A stretch of DNA of 13,967 nt from an uncultured Bacteroidota bacterium (GCA_937894725.1 CALAYL010000030.1:1-13967); one strand, 5' to 3'. Counted from the stretch's first letter, positions 1 through 6,710 are shown. The notes: generated from the letters alone by a model not told the origin. Numbers and translations are program-made.

Positions 1-66
1 TTATTTTTCAACGAAACAATGGATACAAGAAATTGTTTTAAAGAGGGGTAAAATGGGTTGATTTTC

Positions 67-1296
67 CTACTCCAAATCTATAAGATGACTTATCAATATT
101 CCCCTATTAAAACTTTGTTCCTTACTACCCAAATAGTTAATAGCGACTAACTTCCCATATTGATTAAATACTGGAGAGCCACTAGCTCCACCTGCTGTAG
201 CCGCAGAATATTGTATATAATATTTTGTGGGTTCTTGGGTGAATGAACCTTGTGTTGAAGTACAATTAATTGTTTTTTCTTCATCTAAAGCGAGTGCTTC
301 ACCCATTGGAAAACCAATGATGTAAGCAGCCGTATTTACATTCGTTTTTTCTGATCGTAGTTCTATTTGAGATGCAGTGATATAGGCTGCACCAGCAGGT
401 ATTGTTTGGTTAACTGTTTGTAGGGTAGCTAAATCAATATCATCATTGGTTGAAGACTTGAGAATAGTACATTTTATACCTCCAGATTCTGAATAATGAT
501 ATCCATTAGGATAGACATGGATACTTTCAATTTCCCCTGTAAAAGTTGGTTCTTCATTGCCCCATCCTTTACTGATAAGCGCCTTTTTGATAGCAGGTCT
601 GATTCTCTTGTAAAAGTACTCACTAAGAGCTTCATTTTTCCAAGGCTGTATCACATGGCGGTTTGTAACTAACATTCCAAGTCCATCATAAAAGAATGCC
701 GTGCCTTCTGATTTAAGCGGTTGGAGGGTAGATTTATCCATACTTGGAGCTATTTCACAATCTGCATTCAATCCGAAAAACAACTCATTAGCGGCTGTTT
801 TGACCCTGACATAATACCGCACTTCTACTAAGGCTACGGTGTTTTTATATTGACTGTAAATAGCCGATGGATCTAATGGCTTCTCTTCCGATTTATGGAA
901 AAATGTATAGGAAAAGGCCACCAAAGTGCTAATACCGATTATAGCTAATACAATTTTTATCAATGAACTACTTTTCAATATTGGAGAGGATATTCCCTTG
1001 TTGTTTTCCTCTTTAAGCTTTTCAGGAGTGGGCATTGCTGTATGTACATTCGGCTTTTCGATGAGACTCCAATCTAATTTTTCAATACCAGCAAAGAGGA
1101 TTTCATCCCCATACTTTATTTCGGTGGTTTGTTGATGCGTTTTCACGCCATTGATGATAGTGCCATTGCTGCTCGTATCTTGCAAAAGTAGTTTGCCCGT
1201 ATCGGTCACCATTAGCTTGGCATGATCTCTACTGCAATAGCTCATCGTCAGCACAATGTCTGCCTCTGGGTAACGTCCGATTTTGTATTCTTTCAT
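67..1296 (-). CDS. FHA domain - membrane anchor - trypsin-like serine protease
   Basis: This 409-residue protein joins a phosphothreonine-binding domain to a protease. Residues 4-76 form an FHA domain with Gly7-Arg8, Ser22-Arg23-x-His25 and the S-S-N-G-T motif at 42-46 followed by Asn49-Gly50, the usual pThr-contact positions. A charged linker (about 78-110) leads to one hydrophobic segment at about 111-133. The C-terminal part has a chymotrypsin-fold triad: His214 in TNRHV, Asp288 in DIDLA and Ser372 in GASGSPV. The likely topology is FHA in the cytoplasm and protease in the periplasm. The start cannot lie further downstream because the FHA Gly-Arg is at residues 7-8. A -7 box ends 5 nt before the ATG. 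Substrate and partner are unknown; I infer that the FHA domain reads phosphorylation by the kinase encoded at 3779-5809. Fold assignments are strong, the link to the kinase is not proven. Confidence 0.87.
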   Translation of the reverse strand: MKEYKIGRYPEADIVLTMSYCSRDHAKLMVTDTGKLLLQDTSSNGTIINGVKTHQQTTEIKYGDEILFAGIEKLDWSLIEKPNVHTAMPTPEKLKEENNKGISSPILKSSSLIKIVLAIIGISTLVAFSYTFFHKSEEKPLDPSAIYSQYKNTVALVEVRYYVRVKTAANELFFGLNADCEIAPSMDKSTLQPLKSEGTAFFYDGLGMLVTNRHVIQPWKNEALSEYFYKRIRPAIKKALISKGWGNEEPTFTGEIESIHVYPNGYHYSESGGIKCTILKSSTNDDIDLATLQTVNQTIPAGAAYITASQIELRSEKTNVNTAAYIIGFPMGEALALDEEKTINCTSTQGSFTQEPTKYYIQYSAATAGGASGSPVFNQYGKLVAINYLGSKEQSFNRGILISHLIDLE

Positions 1297-1301
1297 CTGC
1301 T

Positions 1302-1309
1302 CAAATATA
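1302..1309 (-). promoter_or_regulatory. Bacteroidota -7 box for the FHA-protease gene
   Basis: On the minus strand the sequence reads TATATTTG, an exact match to TAnnTTTG. Only five bases (AGCAG) separate it from the ATG at 1296, so transcription would begin at or next to the start codon. No convincing -33 TTTG is visible at the usual distance. Confidence 0.6.
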
Positions 1310-1349
1310 ATTAAGAAATCAGAAGATAGATCACTTTTCGTTTTTCTTT

Positions 1350-1375
1350 AATTCGCAATTCGCGAATTGCGAATT
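1350..1375. promoter_or_regulatory. Perfect 26-bp palindrome, probable operator
   Basis: The half-site AATTCGCAATTCG is followed immediately by its exact reverse complement, giving a 26-bp perfect palindrome. Each half contains AATTCG twice in tandem, so the site may hold two nested dimer sites. It ends 6 bp before the plus-strand -7 box and covers the expected -33 region, where a bound protein would block transcription of the downstream two-gene cassette. The natural candidate repressor is the winged-helix protein encoded at 1394. It is too far from the divergent start to overlap the FHA-protease promoter. Confidence 0.72.
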
Positions 1376-1381
1376 GTTTTG

Positions 1382-1389
1382 TATATTTG
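1382..1389 (+). promoter_or_regulatory. -7 box for the regulator/nucleotidyltransferase cassette
   Basis: TATATTTG matches TAnnTTTG exactly. Four bases (AGCT) separate it from the ATG at 1394, so the mRNA would be leaderless if translation starts there. If it starts at the second ATG (1412), the leader would be about 18 nt. Confidence 0.65.
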
Positions 1390-1393
1390 AGCT

Positions 1394-1921
1394 ATGAGAA
1401 AGCACAATGGCATGAAACCTCAAGATATTGTGATCCTGTTAAAGATTGTTTCCTTGAATGGAGAACCATTTTTACAAAGGGAGCTTGCAGAGCAGTTAAA
1501 CATTAGCAAAAGTGAACTAAGCGAATCGCTTCATCGTTCTGTTTTTGCAGCTTTGCTGATGCCCGACAAAAAAACGGTGATGCGCTTAGGATTGCTTGAG
1601 TTTTTGAAAGGAGGGCTTTCCTATGTTTTTCCAACTCAGCCCGGTCGAAAAGTAAAAGGCATAGCTACAGCGCATTCTGCCCCACCTCTAAATAAAACTA
1701 TAGTTTCGGAGAATGACATATATGTGTGGCCCTATGCTAAAGGCAATAAAATGGGGCAAGCCATTGAGCCACTCTATAAACTACTGCCTGATGTGGCTAC
1801 CAAAGACAGAGAACTCTATGAACTTTTGGCACTTGCAGACGCATTGCGGGTAGGTAGGGCAAGAGAAAAGGCACTAGCTGCCGAACTATTAGAACAAAAA
1901 ATAATGGGCTATGCGGGCTAA
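1394..1921 (+). CDS. Winged-helix regulator, putative antitoxin of a nucleotidyltransferase module
   Basis: This 175-residue protein has an N-terminal helix-turn-helix at about 26-51 (LAEQLNISKSELSESLHRS), of MarR/winged-helix type. A C-terminal conserved-looking region reads VWPYAKGNKMGQAIEPLY, then ALADALRVGRAREKALAAELL. I recall this layout, a winged helix plus an Arg-rich C-terminal helix, in proteins encoded beside nucleotidyltransferases in many bacteria, but I cannot check the family here. Its gene overlaps the next one by 11 nt, implying translational coupling. The palindrome just upstream suggests that it represses its own operon, as AbiEi-type and other antitoxins do. The start could be Met1 (1394) or Met7 (1412), since the HTH lies downstream of both. 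Antitoxin function is inferred; the DNA-binding fold is well supported. Confidence 0.8.
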   Translation: MRKHNGMKPQDIVILLKIVSLNGEPFLQRELAEQLNISKSELSESLHRSVFAALLMPDKKTVMRLGLLEFLKGGLSYVFPTQPGRKVKGIATAHSAPPLNKTIVSENDIYVWPYAKGNKMGQAIEPLYKLLPDVATKDRELYELLALADALRVGRAREKALAAELLEQKIMGYAG

Positions 1922-2597
1922 TAGCAATAAAGAATTGATTTCTATAGTAGCAAAAGGCTTGGGTGATTTATTGTCCAAGGTAGTTTTTATAGGTGGGGCT
2001 GTCACAGAGTTATATGCCCCTGCCGAAAAAGAGATACTTGAAGTACGCGCCACAGAAGATGTAGATTGTGTGATACAATTATTGAGCTATGCAAAATTCA
2101 CTGCATTTGAAGAGGAATTAAGAAATAGGAAATTCGTAAATGACCCTGCTAAAATAATGCGTTGGAATTATGCAGGCATAGTAGTAGATGTGATGCCAGA
2201 TGATGAATCAATTCTTGGTTTTTCTAATCCTTGGTATGCAGATGGCATTAAATTCGCTGTGGATTATGCACTAAGTGATACGCTCAATATTCGTCTATTT
2301 ACTTTGCCTTATTTTTTAGCGTCCAAATTTACAGCACTATTCGATAGAGGCATGAGCGATTTGCGCCTTAGCAAAGACTTAGAGGATATTGTTTTCTGTT
2401 TTTTCTACTGTGTAGATATAGCTCTGGAGATAGAATCATCCGATGCCAAGCTGCCACATTTTCTAAAAGAAAGCATCACTAAACTGCTGCAAAATCCCAA
2501 CATACGAGAGGCGATATACTGCACGCTACCCGGTGGAGAGGTAAATGAAGAAAATATGGAACTAATAATAGTTAGATTGAATAGAATGAGAGGCTGA
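1911..2597 (+). CDS. Nucleotidyltransferase-fold protein, AbiEii-like putative toxin
   Basis: This 228-residue protein shows the minimal nucleotidyltransferase signature: FIGGA at 26-30, then RATEDVD at 46-52 with Asp50 and Asp52 as metal ligands, and a third carboxylate at Asp93 (IVVDVMP). Downstream, Lys139, Arg146, Asp150 and SKDLEDI at 154-160 resemble the Lys/Asp pattern after the core in AbiEii/AbiGii-type (DUF1814-like) toxins. It is shorter than typical AbiEii proteins, so it may belong to a related family. Enzymes of this superfamily transfer nucleotides to RNA or protein; the known MenT and AbiEii toxins use NTPs, MenT acting on tRNA. The 11-nt overlap with the regulator gene fits a two-gene toxin-antitoxin operon. 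The target is unknown. The fold is well supported, the toxin role moderately so. Confidence 0.8.
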   Translation: MRANSNKELISIVAKGLGDLLSKVVFIGGAVTELYAPAEKEILEVRATEDVDCVIQLLSYAKFTAFEEELRNRKFVNDPAKIMRWNYAGIVVDVMPDDESILGFSNPWYADGIKFAVDYALSDTLNIRLFTLPYFLASKFTALFDRGMSDLRLSKDLEDIVFCFFYCVDIALEIESSDAKLPHFLKESITKLLQNPNIREAIYCTLPGGEVNEENMELIIVRLNRMRG

Positions 2598-2680
2598 GAG
2601 TGGAGATGATAAGTTTTTCAATCCTTAGTCCCCACCCTAAGACCCTCACTTCAGACAAAGGATAGAGGAGGACAACCTAA

Positions 2681-2911
2681 TCACCAAGGTAAAACAATTA
2701 AAGTATATCCTAAATCATCAAGATTGGGAATCGAAATCTTGTGTTCTTCAACAAAATTATTGAAATCGTCTTCAGTTGGAATTTCTCCTTCTTTAAGATT
2801 TAATGATACCTCAAATTCTTCCCATAACTTGATGTATGGCTCAATCAACACAAATGCTTTAACTGTTCCTAATTTATCTTCGTACGCTTTAATTTCAGTA
2901 TTTTTTTTCAT
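2681..2911 (-). CDS. Small acidic protein downstream of the RES gene, unknown function
   Basis: This 76-residue protein matches no family I recognise. It is clearly acidic (about 16 Asp/Glu against 8 Lys), has no membrane segment or signal peptide, and ends in an aliphatic stretch, TLIVLPW. The segment around 43-55 (IPTEDDFNNFVEE) looks helical. It follows the RES gene on the same strand after a 41-bp gap and is probably co-transcribed with it. RES toxins are usually neutralised by a small partner, normally an Xre/DUF2384 protein, which this is not. It could be an unrelated antitoxin or immunity protein, or simply a passenger gene. It is accepted as a gene because the frame runs from a clean ATG to the stop in the expected operon position. 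Confidence 0.6.
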   Translation of the reverse strand: MKKNTEIKAYEDKLGTVKAFVLIEPYIKLWEEFEVSLNLKEGEIPTEDDFNNFVEEHKISIPNLDDLGYTLIVLPW

Positions 2912-2952
2912 AGTTAATTTTTAAAACTAATAATGGAATAACAGCCGAAATT

Positions 2953-3774
2953 CTACCAAATAATTTCTTGGGTATCATAATTAATTTCTTGGCAAAATTG
3001 CTCATCGATTTCATAATCCTTCTCAAATGTAGATTCTGTCATTTGTGGCAAAATGGAAACAAACTTTGCGTCTGTCAACTTTATTAAACCAGATTCTTCT
3101 ATATCTTTTTTGAAAACAACATTATAGGAATCAATATCCTCAACACTTCTATAAACCAAACCGTTTGAGTTTTGATACGAAATATTTGCGTAAGCGGTTG
3201 TTATTAAGTAATGGTCTTCACCTCTTGACCCCAACACGTTATTGACAAATTCAAAATACAGGTTTGTAATTATCTTTTTTTCTTTATCTACTTTTGCCAT
3301 TTCGGCATCATATAGTTTACCTAAATCGTTTTCATAAGGATGAATGCGTTTATTCGGGAACGGCTGGATAACGAATCTCATCTCAATATCAGATTGTGTA
3401 GTCCATTCTGTAATCGTTGCAATAATAGGTTCGATGTCTTTCAGTAATGGTTTTGTTTCAAGGAAAGCGGCCCAAATATTTTCAGCGCAATAAAATACTC
3501 CTTGCCCTTTTTCATTACAACGCCCTCGCTTGACTTTTGAAGAATCTCTATTGTAGCCTACTTCTTTAAATAATTTAAACTTCTTTTTCACATCACCACC
3601 TGTATGGATTCTGCAACGATAAAGTGTTTTACCTGCGGGTATGGTAGTTCGATAGAATACCTGTGTTGAAGTTGTAAACGATTCTTTTATTTTTTCATAG
3701 TCTCCATTTTTGCAGAGATCTTTCATCACTATGCAAAACCTGTTTACCCCTTCTATGCCGCTAATTTTATGCAT
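2953..3774 (-). CDS. RES-domain protein, probable NAD+-consuming effector
   Basis: This 273-residue protein carries a RES domain, named for conserved Arg, Glu and Ser. I see LYRCR (Arg53/Arg55), then RGRCNEKGQGVFYC at 83-96 and Glu106 in AAFLE, and finally GLVYRSV with Ser210. Characterised RES toxins such as MbcT (NAD+ phosphorolysis) and ParT (ADP-ribosylation of Prs) are compact proteins of roughly 150-200 residues. This one has about 50 extra residues before the first Arg and about 45 after the domain. The start codon lies 4 nt after the kinase stop, so the gene is translated from the same mRNA as the kinase and phosphatase. No Xre-type antitoxin gene adjoins it. I infer an effector whose activity or release depends on phosphorylation. 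The RES assignment is good; the reaction is inferred from the family. Confidence 0.8.
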   Translation of the reverse strand: MHKISGIEGVNRFCIVMKDLCKNGDYEKIKESFTTSTQVFYRTTIPAGKTLYRCRIHTGGDVKKKFKLFKEVGYNRDSSKVKRGRCNEKGQGVFYCAENIWAAFLETKPLLKDIEPIIATITEWTTQSDIEMRFVIQPFPNKRIHPYENDLGKLYDAEMAKVDKEKKIITNLYFEFVNNVLGSRGEDHYLITTAYANISYQNSNGLVYRSVEDIDSYNVVFKKDIEESGLIKLTDAKFVSILPQMTESTFEKDYEIDEQFCQEINYDTQEIIW

Positions 3775-3778
3775 AGAT

Positions 3779-5809
3779 TTATATGTTGGTTCGTAATGTT
3801 TTTATAGCCCAGATTAGGAGTAGGATGAATATTCTAAAAGGATATAGAATCATAAAAAGAGTAAGTCCAATGATCCATGATACAGCAGCAACAGTTTTAT
3901 CGCTGTTATAACCCCATAATCCATTTGCTTCTTTGATTTCGTAGTTTATTTGTTTAATCCTATCTGAAATGGCTACATCAAAAAGAAATGGAATCTCAAC
4001 AAATATATAATTATTGAAAGTTCTGGGGAAATAACTAGACATGAATTTTTTAAACTTAACTGGAGTGTTGGCATTATGTTGGAGGAGATAGGATTTGAAA
4101 TCGGGTAAACTATCGACTCGATTTTTGAAAAACCATTCTACCCAACCAACTTCATTGATTCTCATTTTTATTTCAACCGGTAAATAGTAATAAGGCACGA
4201 AGGAATATGGGATATAGGTGGGTAGTAATTTTGCTCCTGTTGGTAAGACAAAATTTTCAGTTCTATCCAATGACAAATTACTTACTGAGTTAATTTCGTT
4301 GATAATGTTATATCCTTTAAATCTGCTGTCGCCCTTGAAAGTGGTTTTCATAGATTGCTCTAATAACTCCAAATCGCTCATCCTGTTTTCTACATTTTTA
4401 AAATGATTTTCCGAATATGTGTGCATAATTTCGTAAATGAATGCACGATAATTCTTTATTTCATCTTTGTCATCCCAATCTCCTAAAGGGAGTTTGTAAT
4501 GACTTATTTTATGAGGTACGTTTACTAGTTCTATTTTCTCAATTCCAATAGACCTATAAATAATGCCAATAGGAGTGTTACAACCACTTGTATCTTTTTT
4601 CCCCCATTTGAAGTAGGCCTTTGAAAATTCATAAGGACGATACTTTGATATGTTTTCGGTGGAATCTAAAGAAGATTGCAAGGCTACTTTCTCTGAACTC
4701 AAAGTATAAACTCTACTTTTAGATACACCAAACAAAATCAAACCAAGAAATAATGAAAGTATAACAGATACGATACCTATTGAAAGTGATATAAGCAATT
4801 CTCTTGCAGTTATCTTTTTCCAATTTCCATTCCTCACATCAAAATCAAACAAAGCCTTACCCCATTTTTTCCATTTTGCTATTGGCTTTTCTTTAGCAGT
4901 CACTATTTGCTTTCGGTCTATCACTTGCGTTCTTTCACTAAAAGCATCTCCACTGCTATGTAATAATCCTCTCAGTTCTCCAGCATTTTGAGGTCTAAGT
5001 CTAGGCTCTCGTATTAGGCAGCGAGCTATGAGTTCTTTAAAGGGTGAACGTAGATTTTGCAGTACAGGATTTAAGTCAGCAGAAAGGATGTTATAAATAA
5101 TTTGCTCGTTGTTTTTGCCTTGGGTAGTTTTCCCAAATGGGTGTATGCCTGTGAGCGCTTCTAAAAAAATCACCCCTATACTCCACACATCCGCTGCTGT
5201 AGTGGTGGTTTCGCCTTCGGCTTGTTTAAAAAACTCAGGAGCCATGTATTCCACCGTGCCTACGAGCATCGTACTAGTCGTATGCCCAGCAGCTAGGTTT
5301 TTCGCTAATCCAAAATCAGTAATTTTTGGGATGCGTTTTCCATCTTTGGTGGTGAGTAATATATTGGCAGGTTTTAGGTCGCGGTGAGTTATGTTATTGG
5401 CATGGAGATAAGCCAAGCCGTCTATTATTCCTTCCGCTAATTCTTCTGCTTCGGTATGGGTAAGTGGTTTGTTTTTGAGTAAGTCACCTAATGTGCCACC
5501 CTCGGCATATTCCATCACGGCTACTTGGTAGTTGAGGTCGTGGCCGTGTATGTCTTTTGTTCCTGTACTTACTTCATAGAGGTCATAATAAGCTATCAGA
5601 TTTGGGTGTTGTAGCTTTTTTATTTTTCGCACTTCTTGGGTGAGGTCGTATTTTTGTCCAGCACTGGCAGTCGCTATCTTGAGGGCTACATATTGTTCGT
5701 CTTGCGTATCCCATGCTTTATATACATCACTAAATCCTCCTTTGCCTATTAGGTCGGCAGGAGCTTTGTATTGATAGCGTTTTTGAAATGCAGCGAGGGT
5801 TACTTCCAT
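3779..5809 (-). CDS. Membrane Ser/Thr protein kinase (Hanks type) with novel extracytoplasmic domain
   Basis: This 676-residue protein has a complete kinase domain at about 15-285: glycine loop GKGGFSDVY (22-30), Lys44 in VALK, Glu59 in helix C, HRDLKPAN with catalytic Asp144, DFG at 165-167, APE at 190-192 and Asp207 in ADVWS. The activation segment holds a TTST run (177-180), likely autophosphorylation sites. A membrane segment spans about 338-362. Some 275 residues follow that I do not recognise, presumably outside the membrane. A second long hydrophobic stretch (639-669), broken by Tyr-Pro, may cross once or form a hairpin. The gene lies 4 nt after the phosphatase gene and 4 nt before the RES gene. 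GC content falls from about 47% over sampled kinase-domain lines to about 26% over sampled ectodomain lines. The ectodomain probably senses a signal; its ligand is unknown. Confidence 0.92.
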   Translation of the reverse strand: MEVTLAAFQKRYQYKAPADLIGKGGFSDVYKAWDTQDEQYVALKIATASAGQKYDLTQEVRKIKKLQHPNLIAYYDLYEVSTGTKDIHGHDLNYQVAVMEYAEGGTLGDLLKNKPLTHTEAEELAEGIIDGLAYLHANNITHRDLKPANILLTTKDGKRIPKITDFGLAKNLAAGHTTSTMLVGTVEYMAPEFFKQAEGETTTTAADVWSIGVIFLEALTGIHPFGKTTQGKNNEQIIYNILSADLNPVLQNLRSPFKELIARCLIREPRLRPQNAGELRGLLHSSGDAFSERTQVIDRKQIVTAKEKPIAKWKKWGKALFDFDVRNGNWKKITARELLISLSIGIVSVILSLFLGLILFGVSKSRVYTLSSEKVALQSSLDSTENISKYRPYEFSKAYFKWGKKDTSGCNTPIGIIYRSIGIEKIELVNVPHKISHYKLPLGDWDDKDEIKNYRAFIYEIMHTYSENHFKNVENRMSDLELLEQSMKTTFKGDSRFKGYNIINEINSVSNLSLDRTENFVLPTGAKLLPTYIPYSFVPYYYLPVEIKMRINEVGWVEWFFKNRVDSLPDFKSYLLQHNANTPVKFKKFMSSYFPRTFNNYIFVEIPFLFDVAISDRIKQINYEIKEANGLWGYNSDKTVAAVSWIIGLTLFMILYPFRIFILLLIWAIKTLRTNI

Positions 5810-5813
5810 CTAA

Positions 5814-6509
5814 TTAGTTGATTTGTATGATCTCAAAGGTAAAATTGTCTTTCGTTTTTTGTGCGCATTTATCTAAAATCTGCGCTTTTATGTCGGCTAT
5901 ACTTTGCTCTTTTCTAAAAAGGGATGCTAATGTGCTATCATCTATATTTTCTAAAACACCATCGGTACACAAGAAAAAGAAATCATCTTTTTGTACATCT
6001 TCTGCCAGTATATAATGGGATGAAAAAGAATCGATAGTAGTAGCATGTAGTGATTTGGTGATATAATTTCTACCTATGTGCGTAGTGTCTTTGTGCTGTT
6101 TTGCCAACTCATTTACCAAAGAATGGTCTTCTGTTACAAAGCAAATTTCTCCATCCCGTAAGTGATACATTCTACTGTCGCCTATCCATGCCACATATGC
6201 GCCTCGTGTAGTAAAGTAAACAAGCACCACTGTAGTAGCCATACCTTTTATTTCGGGATATTGCGCCTCTTTAGATTCAAATGCTTTTTTAATAAATGAA
6301 AGCAAATTTTCTAAATCCGGTCTATCTAGCGTTTCTGTAGGACACTGTGTTAAATAATCTGCGATAGCAGAACACGCAAGCGCTGAGGCTACTTCTCCAT
6401 AGGGTAAACCGCCCACCCCATCACACATGATATAGAGTTTTTGTCCCTCATAAAAAGCATCTTCATTTATTGTCCGCATACCTATATTAGTCGAAGCAAT
6501 AGATTTCAT
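5814..6509 (-). CDS. PP2C-family (PPM) Ser/Thr protein phosphatase
   Basis: This 231-residue single-domain phosphatase is of the soluble bacterial PrpC/Stp type. It has all the metal-binding motifs: NEDAF (Asp17), CDGVGG (Asp30), GMATT at 89-93, GDSR with Asp111, TEDHSLV at 126-132, CTDGVLEN with Asp183 and KDNF with Asp221. It should remove phosphate from Ser/Thr residues in a Mg/Mn-dependent reaction, and the adjacent kinase and its substrates are the obvious targets. It is the first gene of the minus-strand run phosphatase-kinase-RES-small protein, and 4 nt separate it from the kinase. No exact TAnnTTTG box precedes it, so its promoter is unidentified. Paired PP2C and kinase genes are common in bacteria, including type VI secretion and TerY triad loci, but no gene specific to those systems is in the window. 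Confidence 0.93.
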   Translation of the reverse strand: MKSIASTNIGMRTINEDAFYEGQKLYIMCDGVGGLPYGEVASALACSAIADYLTQCPTETLDRPDLENLLSFIKKAFESKEAQYPEIKGMATTVVLVYFTTRGAYVAWIGDSRMYHLRDGEICFVTEDHSLVNELAKQHKDTTHIGRNYITKSLHATTIDSFSSHYILAEDVQKDDFFFLCTDGVLENIDDSTLASLFRKEQSIADIKAQILDKCAQKTKDNFTFEIIQIN

Positions 6510-6653
6510 AAGTGATTATAAAAAATCTTATTGATATTTTTTTTCCTAAACCAAAACGCAGTATTTTGCGCAAAAAAATTACCATTTGAAAAACTGGCAC
6601 CCTTACGTCCAACCTACAAAAACAGAAAATATTTATATTCTAAGAAATTTAGC
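6510..6653. other. Divergent intergenic region with a 12-bp palindrome
   Basis: This is the left part of the 207-bp gap between the phosphatase gene and rimP. It is very AT-rich. It contains one perfect 12-bp palindrome, TTTTGCGCAAAA, at 6564-6575, which could be a regulator site for the leftward operon. I see no exact Bacteroidota promoter box on the minus strand and no small gene. Confidence 0.4.
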
Positions 6654-6661
6654 TATATTTG
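6654..6661 (+). promoter_or_regulatory. -7 box of the rimP-nusA promoter
   Basis: TATATTTG matches TAnnTTTG exactly. It lies 55 bp before the rimP start, leaving a leader of about 50 nt that contains a strong hairpin. The -33 region is AT-rich with no clear TTTG. Confidence 0.65.
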
Positions 6662-6678
6662 CACCAGAATTTAAACGT

Positions 6679-6710
6679 AGGGAGGGGACAATAGTCCCCT
6701 CTTTCTTTTA
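6679..6710 (+). promoter_or_regulatory. rimP leader hairpin, possible attenuator
   Basis: GAGGGGAC (6682-6689) pairs perfectly with GTCCCCTC (6694-6701) around an AATA loop. Three more outer pairs (two G-U and one A-U) lengthen the stem to 11 bp. A pyrimidine-rich run, CTTTCTTTTA, follows directly, as in an intrinsic terminator, and rimP starts 6 bp later. The position between promoter and gene suggests attenuation or translation control. Since NusA, made from this operon, acts on hairpin-dependent pausing and termination, autoregulation is a reasonable guess. Confidence 0.65.

Noticed and set aside
1..66. Possible small gene or terminator at the left edge
   Set aside because: No start codon with an open frame and no convincing hairpin; it is simply the sequence downstream of the FHA-protease gene.
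2624..2641. Terminator between the convergent nucleotidyltransferase and small-protein genes
   Set aside because: Only a 5-bp CTTAG/CTAAG stem is possible and no U-run follows on either strand.
67..6509. A type VI secretion regulatory cluster (kinase, phosphatase, FHA)
   Set aside because: The three domain types match the regulatory set, but no structural secretion gene is present, and the FHA protein carries a protease instead of a secretion domain.
2681..6509. A TerY-type phosphorylation triad
   Set aside because: Kinase and PP2C are present, but there is no von Willebrand A domain gene or tellurite-resistance gene nearby.
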